A stretch of 64,000 nt of DNA from Lactobacillus kalixensis DSM 16043 (GCF_001434335.1 NZ_AZFM01000011.1:1-64000); one strand, 5' to 3'; positions 39,395 through 49,080 are shown, numbered from the stretch's first letter. Program-made: numbers and translations. Notes: generated by a model from the letters alone, not told the origin.

Positions 39395-40240
39395 ATGAGC
39401 AATTTCAATATATCAAACCTACTAACTTGGAATAACCTTTCAATTGTCTTAGATGTATTAATCATTTGGTACTTGGTTTACCGACTGATTATGCTTATTC
39501 GAGGCACAAAAGCTGTTCAACTAGCAAAAGGGATTGTTCTTATCTTTCTAATTAGAATTATTGCTGGCTTTTTGCAGCTTCATGCATTAACTTATATTGT
39601 TGATCAGATTGTTTCTTGGTCTGTACTTGGAATTATTATTATTTTCCAACCAGAAATTAGACGAGGACTTGAGCGTTTAGGTCGAACCCCAATTTTCGGT
39701 GGTAGAGAAAATAGTGAATATGATCGGTCAATGAAGCTTGTTAACGAATTAGATAAAGCGATCCAATATATGTCTAAGCGTAGGATTGGTGCTTTGATTA
39801 CGATTCAGCAAGAGACAGGACTAGAAGATTATATCGAAACAGGAATTAAACTTGATGCCGATGTTACTGGTGAGTTATTAATTAATATCTTCATCCCTAA
39901 TACGCCATTACACGATGGGGCAGTAATTATCAATAAAGATCGCATTGCCGTAGCGGCTGCTTACTTGCCACTATCGGATAGTAGCATGATTCCTAAGCGT
40001 CTTGGGACTCGGCACCGCGCAGCTGTTGGTATTTCAGAAGTAACTGATGCTATTACAATTGTTGTTTCTGAAGAAACTGGTGGTGTGACAATCACAAGAA
40101 ATGGTCGTTTCTTGCTTGATTTGACTCAGGAAGAATACTTGAAGTATTTAAGAGCTGAACTAGTTCCTAAGAAAGAAAAGAAAAAGACTTGGTATCAAAA
40201 GTTATTTGATAGAGTATGGAAATGGGGTGTGGACAAATGA
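39395..40240 (+). CDS. cdaA: Diadenylate cyclase CdaA
   Basis: Membrane-bound synthase of cyclic di-AMP, an essential second messenger for potassium and osmotic balance. Three N-terminal helices (to about residue 80) are followed by the DAC domain with the catalytic NTPLHDGAVII and LGTRHRAAVG motifs. Length 281 aa. AAGGAG precedes the ATG, with TATAAT at 39364-39369 as a probable -10. First gene of the conserved cdaA-cdaR-glmM operon. Confidence 0.97.
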   Translation: MSNFNISNLLTWNNLSIVLDVLIIWYLVYRLIMLIRGTKAVQLAKGIVLIFLIRIIAGFLQLHALTYIVDQIVSWSVLGIIIIFQPEIRRGLERLGRTPIFGGRENSEYDRSMKLVNELDKAIQYMSKRRIGALITIQQETGLEDYIETGIKLDADVTGELLINIFIPNTPLHDGAVIINKDRIAVAAAYLPLSDSSMIPKRLGTRHRAAVGISEVTDAITIVVSEETGGVTITRNGRFLLDLTQEEYLKYLRAELVPKKEKKKTWYQKLFDRVWKWGVDK

Positions 40241-41208
40241 AAAATTTTTGGAATAAATCATGGTTTGTTCGTATTGTTTCTCTATTATTAGCGATTTTAA
40301 TTGTAGTCTATATCGATTCAACTCAGACGGGTTTTATGACCCAAGGTGAAGATAGTAAAACTAGACAAACGGCTAATGAAACAGAGACTATCCGTGTTCC
40401 TTTACAAGTATCTGTTGATACTGATAAGTATTATGTTGTTGGTTACCCTGAAAAAGTTAAAGTGACTTTGGAGGGACCAAATGCTCTTGTTACTTCTGCT
40501 GTTAATACCCAAAATTTTAGAGCTTTTATTGATTTGACTAAAAGAAAAGTTGGTGAGCAGACAGTAAGAGTACGAATAACTGGTTTAAATAAGCAAATTT
40601 CTTACTCGATCAATCCAAAGACAATTAAGGTTAATATTCAACGACGAAAATCTAGAACTCTACCTGTACAAATAAGGTATAATAAGGATGCTGTTGCAAA
40701 CGGCTATCATTTTGGAAAAGCCACAGTTGATCCGAGTCAAGTTGAGGTTACGGGAGCAATTGGTGAAGTTAATCAAATTGATCAGATTGTAGCTAAGGCT
40801 GATTTGCCAAATAATATCAATCGTGATTTTGAACGACAAGTGATACTGGTGGCGGAGGATAAGAAGGGTCGTCAGTTGAATGTAATTATTCAGCCGTCTA
40901 CAGTTAAAGTTAATATTCCAATTTCTATTTCTAAAAAGAAAGTAAAATTGAATTTAAGCTCCAAGAATGAATCAAGTAATAAAGTTTATTCTGTTACTGC
41001 GAAACAAGATGAAATAACTTTGTATGGTGATAAGAATAAGCTGGATAAAATTAAAAATCTTAATCTTGATGTTGACTTAAGAGGAATAAATTCTTCAACT
41101 AGAAAAGTTATTCCGCTTAAGTTACCTAGTGGCGTGGTTCGATCAGATCCAAGCGAAGTTATGATTCAAATTAGAGTGAAAAATACAAGCAGTTCAAAAC
41201 AAAGTTAA
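40237..41208 (+). CDS. cdaR: CdaA regulator CdaR (YbbR-domain protein)
   Basis: Extracytoplasmic partner of CdaA: one N-terminal membrane anchor (WFVRIVSLLLAILIVVYID) and about three to four YbbR repeats of roughly 80 residues, with recurring VPLQV...YVVGYPEKVKVTLEG-like strands. 323 aa. ATG 40237 overlaps the cdaA stop; an in-frame ATG 21 nt upstream was rejected. It modulates CdaA and also links to GlmM. Confidence 0.94.
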   Translation: MKNFWNKSWFVRIVSLLLAILIVVYIDSTQTGFMTQGEDSKTRQTANETETIRVPLQVSVDTDKYYVVGYPEKVKVTLEGPNALVTSAVNTQNFRAFIDLTKRKVGEQTVRVRITGLNKQISYSINPKTIKVNIQRRKSRTLPVQIRYNKDAVANGYHFGKATVDPSQVEVTGAIGEVNQIDQIVAKADLPNNINRDFERQVILVAEDKKGRQLNVIIQPSTVKVNIPISISKKKVKLNLSSKNESSNKVYSVTAKQDEITLYGDKNKLDKIKNLNLDVDLRGINSSTRKVIPLKLPSGVVRSDPSEVMIQIRVKNTSSSKQS

Positions 41209-41229
41209 AAGTTGGGAAGGTAAAAATAA

Positions 41230-42582
41230 ATGTTAAAATATTTCGGAACTGATGGTGTACGTGGTGTTGCTAATGCTGGCTTAACTCCAGAAATGGCTTT
41301 TAAATTAGGTCGTGATGGTGGTTATGTTTTAACTAAAGAAAAGTCAGATGATAAGCAAGCTCGCGTTTTAGTTTCTCGTGATACTCGTATTTCAGGCCAA
41401 ATGCTTGAATATGCTTTGATTTCAGGTTTGCTTTCAGTTGGTATTGAAGTACTTGAAGTTGGTGTAATTACGACTCCAGGTTTATCATACTTAGTTCGTG
41501 CACAAGGCGCTGATGCTGGTGTTCAAATTTCTGCTTCACATAACCCTGTTGAAGATAATGGTATTAAGTTTTTTGGTAGCGATGGGTTGAAGTTATCAGA
41601 TGCGATGGAAGAAGAAATTGAAAAGTTAATTGACGCTGAAGAAGATACTCTTCCTCGTCCATCTGCAGAAGGTTTAGGAACTGTAACTGATTTCCATGAA
41701 GGTAGTTCTAAGTACTTACAATTTATTGAAAATACCATTCCTGAAGATTTAAGTGGTATTAAGGTAGTTGTTGACGGTGCTAATGGTGCTTCAAGTGCTT
41801 TGATTTCAAGATTATTCGCTGATTGTGGAGTAGACTTTACTACTATTGCAACTCACCCTAATGGTTTGAACATTAACGATCATGTTGGTGCTACTCATAC
41901 TAAGAAGCTTCAAGAAGAAGTTGTTAAGCAAGGTGCACAGCTTGGGTTAGCCTTTGATGGGGATGCTGACCGTTGTATTGCTGTTGATGAAAATGGTAAT
42001 GAAGTTGACGGGGATCACATTATGTATGTTCTCGGCACTTATTTACAAGACCACGGCCGTTTGAAGAAAGATACTATTGTTACTACGGTAATGAGCAATC
42101 TCGGCTTTACTAAGGCCTTGGAAAGAAGAGGAATTAAGAATATCCGTACGCAAGTTGGTGACCGCTCTGTTTCAGAAGAAATGCGTGCTCATGGCTATAA
42201 TCTTGGTGGTGAGCAATCAGGTCACGTTATCATGAGTGACTACCACAACACTGGTGATGGTATGCTTACAGGTCTTCATTTGATGCTTGTAATGAAGAAG
42301 ACTGGAAAGTCATTATCAGAGCTTTTAGCTGACTTCAAGGAATATCCACAATGCTTAGTAAACGTTCCAGTTAAGGACAAGAAGTCTTGGAAGGAGCACC
42401 AAGCTATTTTGGATGTTATCAAAGAAGTTGAAGACGAAATGGGCGGCGATGGTCGTATTTTGGTTCGTCCTTCAGGCACTCAATCACTTCTTAGAGTTAT
42501 GGCAGAAGGTCCAACTCAAGAAGAAACTGATGCATATGTAGACCGAATTGTAAAAGTTGTTAAAGATGAAATGGGTGAATAA
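41230..42582 (+). CDS. glmM: Phosphoglucosamine mutase
   Basis: Converts glucosamine-6-phosphate to glucosamine-1-phosphate for UDP-GlcNAc. The phosphoserine loop is [28 protein letters not shown] is the metal loop, GEQSGHVIM the sugar loop and [12 protein letters not shown] the phosphate loop. 450 aa is typical. GlmM also restrains CdaA in other Firmicutes, which explains the operon. GGGAAGG precedes the ATG. Confidence 0.98.
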   Translation: MLKYFGTDGVRGVANAGLTPEMAFKLGRDGGYVLTKEKSDDKQARVLVSRDTRISGQMLEYALISGLLSVGIEVLEVGVITTPGLSYLVRAQGADAGVQISASHNPVEDNGIKFFGSDGLKLSDAMEEEIEKLIDAEEDTLPRPSAEGLGTVTDFHEGSSKYLQFIENTIPEDLSGIKVVVDGANGASSALISRLFADCGVDFTTIATHPNGLNINDHVGATHTKKLQEEVVKQGAQLGLAFDGDADRCIAVDENGNEVDGDHIMYVLGTYLQDHGRLKKDTIVTTVMSNLGFTKALERRGIKNIRTQVGDRSVSEEMRAHGYNLGGEQSGHVIMSDYHNTGDGMLTGLHLMLVMKKTGKSLSELLADFKEYPQCLVNVPVKDKKSWKEHQAILDVIKEVEDEMGGDGRILVRPSGTQSLLRVMAEGPTQEETDAYVDRIVKVVKDEMGE

Positions 42583-42598
42583 TTAACTTTTTCGCCCG

Positions 42599-42630
42599 AA
42601 GGCCCTGGTATATCTGGGGTCTTTTATTTT
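42599..42630 (+). terminator. Terminator after glmM
   Basis: AAGGCCCTGG pairs with CTGGGGTCTT with several G-T wobbles around TATAT, followed by TTTATTTT. Confidence 0.6.
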
Positions 42631-42666
42631 ACCAAAATTTAATATACCAATTTAGAGAATTATTCC

Positions 42667-42695
42667 TTGACCAATTTTATTAAAAAGGCTATCAT
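42667..42695 (+). promoter_or_regulatory. glmS promoter
   Basis: TTGACC (42667-42672), 17 nt, TATCAT (42690-42695). Predicted start near 42702, leaving a leader of about 63 nt. Confidence 0.8.
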
Positions 42696-42719
42696 TGCAC
42701 TTGTAACAATAAAAATTAA

Positions 42720-42746
42720 CTAGTCCACTAAATGAAAGTGAACTAG
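42720..42746 (+). other. Stem-loop in the glmS leader
   Basis: CTAGT-c-CACT pairs with AGTG-a-ACTAG around a 7-nt loop, a few bases before the AAGGAG ribosome site. It could influence translation. It is far too small for a glmS ribozyme. Confidence 0.45.
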
Positions 42747-42764
42747 ACCAAAGGAGAAAAATAT

Positions 42765-44576
42765 ATGTGTGGAATTGTTGGTGTTGTAGGTAAACCTGCA
42801 AGAGATATCATTTTAAATGGTTTAACTAATCTTGAATACCGTGGTTATGATTCAGCTGGTATTTACCTTAATGATTTAAATGGTAATGAATACTTAACTA
42901 AAGCCGTTGGTCGCATTAGCAACTTAAAGGAAAAGTTAACTCCTGATGAACAAGGTCTAGTTGGTATTGGTCATACTCGTTGGGCAACTCACGGTAAGCC
43001 AACTGTTGATAATGCTCACCCTCACTACGATGAAACTAAGCGTTTCTACTTAGTTCACAATGGCGTTATTGAAAATTACACTGAGTTAAAAGAAAAGTAC
43101 TTACAAGATGTTAACTTCCATTCAGATACTGATACTGAAGTTGTTGTTCAATTAATTGGTAAGATTGCGCGTGAAAAGAACTTAGATGGTTTTTCAGCAT
43201 TCAAAGAAGCTTTGAAGCTTGTTAAAGGTTCATATGCATTCTTACTTGTTGATAATACTGAACCAGATCACGTATTTATCGCTAAGAACAAGTCACCAAT
43301 GATGCTTGGTTTAGGTGATGGCTTCAACATCATCGCTTCAGATGCAATTTCTGTTTTGGACCAAACTAAGACTTTCGTTGACTTACAAGATGGCGATGTT
43401 GGTGACATTACAAAGGATAGCTACACTATCGAAACTGTTGATGGTGAAAAAGTAGAACGTGAACCACACGTATTGAACATCGATCCAAACGCCGCTTCAA
43501 AGGGTGCATACGAATTCTACATGCTTAAGGAAATCGATGAACAACCTGGCGTAATGCGTAACATGTCTCAAACTTACCTTGACGACAATGGTGAACCTAA
43601 GGTTGATCAGGATATTATTGATGCTGTTTCTAAGGCAGATCGTCTTTACATCTTTGCTGCAGGAACAAGTTATCACGCTGGTCTTGTAGGTAAGACTATT
43701 TTTGAACACTACACTGGCATTCCTACTGAAGTTGGTTATGCTTCAGAAGCTGGTTACCACTTCCCAATGATGAGTAAGCACCCATTCTTCATCTTCTTAA
43801 CTCAATCAGGTGAAACTGCTGACTCACGTGTTGTTTTGAAAGAAGCAAACAAGCGTGGTATTCCAAGTTTGACTATGACTAACGTTGAAGGTTCAACTTT
43901 ATCTCGTGAAGCTAACTACACCATGCTTTTAGGTGCAGGTCCTGAAATTGCTGTTGCTTCAACCAAGGCTTATACTGCCCAAGTTGCTTTGCAAGCAGTA
44001 CTTGCTAAAGCTTTAGGTGAAAAGTTAGGTGTTCAAGAAGCTAAGGATTGGAACTTAAAGCACGACTTAGCTATTGCCGCTGAAGGTATTCAACAAGTTG
44101 TTGATGGAAAAGAAAAACTTGAAGAACTAGCTGTTAAGTACCTTGTTCCATCAAGAAATGCTTTCTACATTGGACGTGGAATTGACCATGCTGTAGCTCT
44201 TGAAGGTGCATTGAAGCTTAAAGAAGTTTCATACATCCAAACTGAAGGTTTTGCTGCTGCTGAACTTAAGCACGGAACCATTTCCTTAATTGAAAAAGAC
44301 ACACCAGTTATTGCTTTGATCAACGATCCAGTTACTGCAGATCTTACTCGTGGTAACATTCAAGAAGTTGTTTCTCGTGGTGCCAACATCATTACTATTG
44401 TTGGTAAGGACTTTGCCAGAGAAGGCGATAACATTGTTTTACCAGAAATTAATTACTACATGTCAGCACTTTTGACAGTAGTTCCAACTCAACTTCTTGC
44501 ATACTATGCTTCTAAGAACAAAGGCTTAGATGTTGATAAGCCACGTAACTTGGCAAAGAGTGTTACTGTTGAATAA
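42765..44576 (+). CDS. glmS: Glutamine-fructose-6-phosphate aminotransferase (isomerising)
   Basis: Makes glucosamine-6-phosphate from fructose-6-phosphate and glutamine. The N-terminal nucleophile Cys follows Met (CGIVGVVG), the glutaminase has GHTRWATHG and HNGVIENY, and two SIS domains carry FAAGTSYHAGL, TQSGETADS and the C-terminal KSVTVE. 603 aa is typical. AAGGAG precedes the ATG. Separately promoted downstream of glmM. Strong codon bias suggests high expression. Confidence 0.99.
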   Translation: MCGIVGVVGKPARDIILNGLTNLEYRGYDSAGIYLNDLNGNEYLTKAVGRISNLKEKLTPDEQGLVGIGHTRWATHGKPTVDNAHPHYDETKRFYLVHNGVIENYTELKEKYLQDVNFHSDTDTEVVVQLIGKIAREKNLDGFSAFKEALKLVKGSYAFLLVDNTEPDHVFIAKNKSPMMLGLGDGFNIIASDAISVLDQTKTFVDLQDGDVGDITKDSYTIETVDGEKVEREPHVLNIDPNAASKGAYEFYMLKEIDEQPGVMRNMSQTYLDDNGEPKVDQDIIDAVSKADRLYIFAAGTSYHAGLVGKTIFEHYTGIPTEVGYASEAGYHFPMMSKHPFFIFLTQSGETADSRVVLKEANKRGIPSLTMTNVEGSTLSREANYTMLLGAGPEIAVASTKAYTAQVALQAVLAKALGEKLGVQEAKDWNLKHDLAIAAEGIQQVVDGKEKLEELAVKYLVPSRNAFYIGRGIDHAVALEGALKLKEVSYIQTEGFAAAELKHGTISLIEKDTPVIALINDPVTADLTRGNIQEVVSRGANIITIVGKDFAREGDNIVLPEINYYMSALLTVVPTQLLAYYASKNKGLDVDKPRNLAKSVTVE

Positions 44577-44596
44577 TTAATTTGGTAACTTATATT

Positions 44597-44627
44597 AAAA
44601 GAACAGATTATGTCTGTTCTTTTTTTT
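44597..44627 (+). terminator. Terminator of glmS
   Basis: AAAAGAACAGA and TCTGTTCTTTT pair around TTATG, followed by a long T-run. Confidence 0.92.
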
Positions 44628-44638
44628 ATGCATTTCGG

Positions 44639-44644
44639 TATAAT
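44639..44644 (+). promoter_or_regulatory. -10 element of mtlR
   Basis: Perfect TATAAT 35 nt before the mtlR ATG. No clear -35, because the upstream sequence is the glmS terminator. Confidence 0.4.
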
Positions 44645-44678
44645 CATTTTAGAAAGATTAGACAGGACTTGAGCAAAG

Positions 44679-46742
44679 ATGATTTATTTAACTGATCGAC
44701 AAAAACAAATTTTACAAGTTTTATCGGATTGTCCGGATGGAATTAGTATCAAAGAACTTGAAAATAGAGTTAGCGTTAGCCGAAGAACTATTTATCGTGA
44801 ATTTAAAGATTTACGTAGCGTTTTAGAAGCAGAAGGGCTAGAAATTAATAATAGTAATCGTAAATATAGTTTATTAGGTGATCGGGTAGCTCAAGAAAAG
44901 CTTCGTCAAGTTGTTAAACAGGTTAAAAGCCAGCAAGTAATGTCAGTAGCAGAGCGCGAAAATGCGATTGCAGCTAAACTCTTACTAGAAGATGAACCTT
45001 GTAAAATAATTCAGTTAGCTTTGGATTTAGGTGTAAGTGAAGCAACTATTCAAAACGATTTAAATGCAGTTGAGAAGTCGCTTAAAGAGTATGGTATTGA
45101 ACTTTTGAGAAAAAAAGGCGTGGGTATTTCTACAGAGACATCTGAAAGTGAACGCCGTCAAATCTTAATTGGGATTCTTTTAAGTGAGATTAATGATTAT
45201 GATTTTTTCAGATTTGTCCATAATAAGAAAGTAAATGAAAATTTCTTTTTGAAATTATTAGATCAAGACTTACTAGTAAAAGTTGATCAAGCGTTAAAAG
45301 AAAGTGTTTTTGATAAAGTCGATCTTGATTCTGATTATCAAATTATGGAGTTGCTCCTATCATTCACTATTTCGATTATTAGATTGCAAGCTCAACATCC
45401 AATTGAAAGCATTAAGCCTGCAGCGGATTCTTTGAAATATCAAGGATATGTTTTTCATTTTATGGCATTAATTTCAGAGAATATGAAAGTGAATATCCAG
45501 CCAAATGACGCCATTTATTTGGCAAATAAAATTTTGAGTTGTGACCATCAACAGAGCTTTTTATATTATGATAACGATCATAAATTAATGATATCGATCA
45601 AAGTGAAAAATATGGTTAAATCTGTGTCAGAAGCGATGCATTGGAATTTTCAAAAAAATACCAACTTTGTTAATCGCTTAACTGAACACATTTTAAGCTT
45701 GACTGAACACCGTGTTACGCCACTACCTAATGCTAAAATTGACATGTTGATGGACTTAAGCGAAAGGTTCCCAGAATTGTATTGTGTTGTCAAAGATGCT
45801 TGGCAAGAGTGTTTCCCTCAAGAAAAGCTCACGCGTCCAGAATTACAATTGCTGCTCTTGTATTTTGCCAATGAGTATACTAGTAGTCACAATCATCCAC
45901 ATTTAAATGCTTTGGTGATTTGCGAAAATGGTATTGGAACATCAGCCATCTTAGGGGCAAGATTAAAACAAAAATTTGCGGAAATTAATGAAGTAAAGTT
46001 GAGCCGTGTGTCTAATATTCCTAATCTTGATTTGCAAAAATATGATTTGGTGCTTTCAACTTTAGAACTGAAGGGCTTTTCTCGTGATTATCTGTTAGTT
46101 AGTCCGCTCTTAATTGATGACGAGATTAGTCACATTGAACGCTATATTCAAGACTATGAACGAAAATATCCTATTGACAGTAGAAAAGAAAATCAAACGC
46201 ATGAAGTGGTTAAATCACATTCAGTTGCCAAATTAAATGAACTGTCGATTAGTAGTTTGTTTTGTAATGAATTAGTAAATGACATTAAGCTGCAAAGACT
46301 CTACTATAATGCTGATAACTTAATTGCTGTTGTTCAAGAATGTTTAGCTCATACTGATAAAAGTATTATTAAGCATCAACAACCTGTAGCTAAGAAATTA
46401 CTTGAGAGAATTAGACTAGCACCAGTAGGTATTCCTAATAGTAATTTAGCATTACTTCATACTAGTACTAATGAAATTACCCGCTGCAGTTTTACTATTT
46501 TTGATTTGGATAATGAAATTAAACTACCAGCAATGGATCATAACGAAATTCAAGTGAAGAGAATTTTGTTAATGTTGGGGCCAAAAGATCTGTCTGAACC
46601 TGAAAGAGAAGTCATGAGTTTAATATCAAGCATGATAATTATGAATGATGTCAATCTTCATTTGTTTGAAAATGGCAGTCAAGATGAAATAAAAAATGCT
46701 ATTTCAAGCCAGTATATAAGCGATTTGAAAAGAAAACTATAA
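44679..46742 (+). CDS. mtlR: Mannitol operon activator MtlR (BglG/PRD family)
   Basis: 687-aa PTS-controlled activator. N-terminal HTH (ELENRVSVSRRTIYREFKDL), a second HTH-like stretch (LGVSEATIQNDL), two PRD domains with conserved histidines, an EIIB-Gat-like domain with the phosphorylatable Cys in VICENGIGTSAILGARL, and a C-terminal EIIA-Mtl-like domain. This domain order is that of MtlR. Phosphorylation by HPr and the mannitol EII should set its activity. AGGAC precedes the ATG. It lies just upstream of mtlAFD with a strong terminator between. Confidence 0.92.
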   Translation: MIYLTDRQKQILQVLSDCPDGISIKELENRVSVSRRTIYREFKDLRSVLEAEGLEINNSNRKYSLLGDRVAQEKLRQVVKQVKSQQVMSVAERENAIAAKLLLEDEPCKIIQLALDLGVSEATIQNDLNAVEKSLKEYGIELLRKKGVGISTETSESERRQILIGILLSEINDYDFFRFVHNKKVNENFFLKLLDQDLLVKVDQALKESVFDKVDLDSDYQIMELLLSFTISIIRLQAQHPIESIKPAADSLKYQGYVFHFMALISENMKVNIQPNDAIYLANKILSCDHQQSFLYYDNDHKLMISIKVKNMVKSVSEAMHWNFQKNTNFVNRLTEHILSLTEHRVTPLPNAKIDMLMDLSERFPELYCVVKDAWQECFPQEKLTRPELQLLLLYFANEYTSSHNHPHLNALVICENGIGTSAILGARLKQKFAEINEVKLSRVSNIPNLDLQKYDLVLSTLELKGFSRDYLLVSPLLIDDEISHIERYIQDYERKYPIDSRKENQTHEVVKSHSVAKLNELSISSLFCNELVNDIKLQRLYYNADNLIAVVQECLAHTDKSIIKHQQPVAKKLLERIRLAPVGIPNSNLALLHTSTNEITRCSFTIFDLDNEIKLPAMDHNEIQVKRILLMLGPKDLSEPEREVMSLISSMIIMNDVNLHLFENGSQDEIKNAISSQYISDLKRKL

Positions 46743-46763
46743 AATAACGTGAAAGCCTTAACA

Positions 46764-46800
46764 AACTCTGGCACAAACTAGTGTGCCAGAGTTCTATTTT
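46764..46800 (+). terminator. Terminator of mtlR
   Basis: AACTCTGGCACA (46764-46775) pairs perfectly with TGTGCCAGAGTT (46782-46793) over 12 bp around a 6-nt loop, then CTATTTT. Confidence 0.92.
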
Positions 46801-46807
46801 GATTTCA

Positions 46808-46836
46808 TTGAAACCGCTTGCACCATATCTTATGAT
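46808..46836 (+). promoter_or_regulatory. mtlAFD promoter
   Basis: TTGAAA (46808-46813), 17 nt, TATGAT (46831-46836). The start site should be near 46843. Confidence 0.8.
46809..46822 (+). promoter_or_regulatory. cre site (CcpA) at mtlA
   Basis: TGAAACCGCTTGCA matches the cre consensus TGWAANCGNTNWCA at all but one defined position. It overlaps the -35, so binding of CcpA-HPr(Ser-P) should repress mtlAFD on preferred sugars. Confidence 0.85.
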
Positions 46837-46850
46837 AGAACCATAAGATA
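46826..46850. promoter_or_regulatory. Perfect 9-bp palindrome across the mtlA -10/+1
   Basis: TATCTTATG (46826-46834) and CATAAGATA (46842-46850) around ATAGAAC. Its position over the -10 and start site suits a repressor or an unusual activator site; the cognate protein is unknown. Confidence 0.65.
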
Positions 46851-46870
46851 AATGAGAGAGGAAGAAGAAA

Positions 46871-48616
46871 ATGAATCAAGCAAAGAGTAGCTCTTCACTT
46901 AAAGTGAAAGTGCAAAAATTTGGTACAGCTTTGTCTGGTATGATCATGCCAAACATTGGTGCGATCATTGCTTGGGGATTAGTCGCAGCGATCTTTATGT
47001 CACCTAACGGTTGGTTCCCTAACAAAAATATTAATAATTTAATTCAACCAATGCTTCACTACTTGCTTCCATTATTAATTGGATACACAGGTGGTCGTAT
47101 GGTTCACGATGAACGTGGTGCCGTCGCTGGAGCAATTGGTACTTTAGGTGTAATTGTTGGTACCACTCAGCCAATGTTCTTAGGTGCCATGATTATGGGA
47201 CCATTAAGTGCATGGCTCTTAAAGAAGTTAGATAATCAATTCCAAAGCAAGATTAAATCTGGTTTTGAAATGATCTATAACAACTTCTCACTCGGTATTT
47301 TAGGTATGATTTGTGCAATCTTTGCCTACTTTATCATTGGTCCTGTTATGGATTGGGGAAGTCACTGGGCAAGTGTAGGTGTTAATGCAATTATTAATGC
47401 TCACTTATTACCACTTGCTAACATCGTTATTGAACCAGCCAAGGTATTGTTCTTAAACAACGCTATTGGTAATGGTATTTTGGTTCCATTAGGTATCCAA
47501 CAAGCTGCAGAAGCTGGTAAATCAGTTCTGTTCTTGATGGAATCAAACCCAGGTCCGGGTCTTGGAATTTTAATTGCTTTCATGTTATTTGGTAAGGGTA
47601 GTTCTAAGAGTTCCGCTCCAGGTGCCGCAATTATTGAATTCTTTGGTGGTATTCACGAAATTTACTTCCCATACATTTTGATGAAACCTTCATTAATCAT
47701 CGCAGCTATCGGTGGTGGATTGAAGGCTGCTGCTTCACCAGGTTCAATCTTTGCTATTTTACTTGTATCAGCTAAGGATGCATACTTTGGCAACATTGTT
47801 GGTGTGCTTGGCGCTGCAATCGTCTCATTTGTTATTGCTGCAATCATTCTTAAAAATGATAAGAGTGAAGGCACTGACTTAGCTACTAAGCAAAAAGAAA
47901 TGCAAGCAATGAAAGCAGAATCAAAAGGTCAAACAATGCCTACTGAAGAATCTGCAAATGAATCAGTTAAATCATACTCTGACATTAATAAAGTAATTTT
48001 CGCTTGTGACGCTGGTATGGGTTCATCAGCAATGGGTGCTTCCTTACTCCGCGACAAATTCAAAAAGGCAGGAATTAACATTCCAGTCACTAACACAGCT
48101 GTTAGAAACTTAAAAGATGAAAATGGATTATTAGTTATTACTCAAGAAGAATTAGCTGATCGTGCTTTACAAAAGAGTCCAAATGCAATGCATGTTTCAG
48201 TTGGTAACTTCTTAAATAGTCCAAAATACGATGCAATTGTTGCTAATTTTAAAGCATTAACTCAGGTATCTGATAAACCAACTGCTTCTAATCAACCGGC
48301 TAAGAGTGTTGGTAAGCTTGAAAATATCGATTTCGCTAAAGTTAAGGAAGTTGACTTTATCCGTCACGATCAACACCTAGGCACTGCAACGATGGCAACT
48401 AGTTTATTCAATGATGCAATGAAGAAGGCTGGTAAGAAGATTCCAGTTAAAGCAATTCGAATTAATGAACTTGAAGATGATCCAAAGCACTTAGTAATCA
48501 TTACCCCGGCTGTTAAGAAAACTTTAGCAACTCGTTATAGTGATGTTCAGGTAGTCGTAGTTGATGACTTACTTAAAGATAAGAAGCTTGGCGAAATTAT
48601 CAGTAAGTTGAATTAG
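46871..48616 (+). CDS. mtlA: PTS mannitol transporter EIIC with tandem IIB domains
   Basis: Membrane mannitol transporter-phosphorylase. Residues 1 to about 340 form EIIC with GHIE-like FGGIHEIYFPYIL. The first IIB (about 374-465) has the active-site Cys379 in FACDAGMGSSAMGASLL. A second IIB-like copy (about 494-581) aligns along its length (FIRHDQHLGTATMATSLF, then KKAGKKIPV...VKAIRI) but has Arg498 where the cysteine should be, so it cannot carry the usual phosphate. EIIA is separate (mtlF). Length, 581 aa, exceeds plain IICB forms because of the extra domain. AGAGGAAGAAG precedes the ATG. Confidence 0.95.
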   Translation: MNQAKSSSSLKVKVQKFGTALSGMIMPNIGAIIAWGLVAAIFMSPNGWFPNKNINNLIQPMLHYLLPLLIGYTGGRMVHDERGAVAGAIGTLGVIVGTTQPMFLGAMIMGPLSAWLLKKLDNQFQSKIKSGFEMIYNNFSLGILGMICAIFAYFIIGPVMDWGSHWASVGVNAIINAHLLPLANIVIEPAKVLFLNNAIGNGILVPLGIQQAAEAGKSVLFLMESNPGPGLGILIAFMLFGKGSSKSSAPGAAIIEFFGGIHEIYFPYILMKPSLIIAAIGGGLKAAASPGSIFAILLVSAKDAYFGNIVGVLGAAIVSFVIAAIILKNDKSEGTDLATKQKEMQAMKAESKGQTMPTEESANESVKSYSDINKVIFACDAGMGSSAMGASLLRDKFKKAGINIPVTNTAVRNLKDENGLLVITQEELADRALQKSPNAMHVSVGNFLNSPKYDAIVANFKALTQVSDKPTASNQPAKSVGKLENIDFAKVKEVDFIRHDQHLGTATMATSLFNDAMKKAGKKIPVKAIRINELEDDPKHLVIITPAVKKTLATRYSDVQVVVVDDLLKDKKLGEIISKLN

Positions 48617-48631
48617 AAAGGGATGAGATAA

Positions 48632-49078
48632 ATGCAGTTAGAAGCAAGTATGATTAAGTTGAATCAAGATGTTCCAACACGTGATCAAGCTATTAGAATG
48701 GCAGGGCAACTGCTTGTTGATGGAGAATGTGTTGAACCAGATTACATTGATTCAATGATCGCTCGTAATAATGATGTTTCCACTTACATGGGGAATTTTA
48801 TCGCTATCCCTCACGGAACTGATGAAGGAAAGAAATTCATTAAGAAGACTGGTATTTCAGTTGTTCAAATTCCAATGGGCGTTGACTTTAGTGATCCTGA
48901 GACTGAAGGAGAACAGTTAGTTACAGTAGTCTTTGGGATTGCTGGTTTGAATAATGAACACTTAAATATTTTGTCACAGATTGCTATTTTCTGTAGTGAT
49001 GTTTCAAACGTTGCCAAATTAGCTGACGCACAATCACCACAAGAAATTATTGATTTATTAAAGAACGTAGGAGATTAA
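48632..49078 (+). CDS. mtlF: PTS mannitol EIIA component
   Basis: 148-aa cytosolic phosphocarrier that passes phosphate from HPr-His-P to MtlA IIB. The active-site histidine lies in [15 protein letters not shown] (about residue 62). The fold and length are typical of EIIA-Mtl/Fru. AAGGGATGAG precedes the ATG. 15 nt after mtlA and 2 nt before mtlD, so it is one transcript. Confidence 0.96.
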   Translation: MQLEASMIKLNQDVPTRDQAIRMAGQLLVDGECVEPDYIDSMIARNNDVSTYMGNFIAIPHGTDEGKKFIKKTGISVVQIPMGVDFSDPETEGEQLVTVVFGIAGLNNEHLNILSQIAIFCSDVSNVAKLADAQSPQEIIDLLKNVGD

Positions 49079-49080
49079 AA

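Noticed and set aside
42583-42764. Space upstream of glmS as a possible glmS ribozyme
   Set aside because: The terminator and promoter take up most of the gap; the leader is too short and no ribozyme core was seen.
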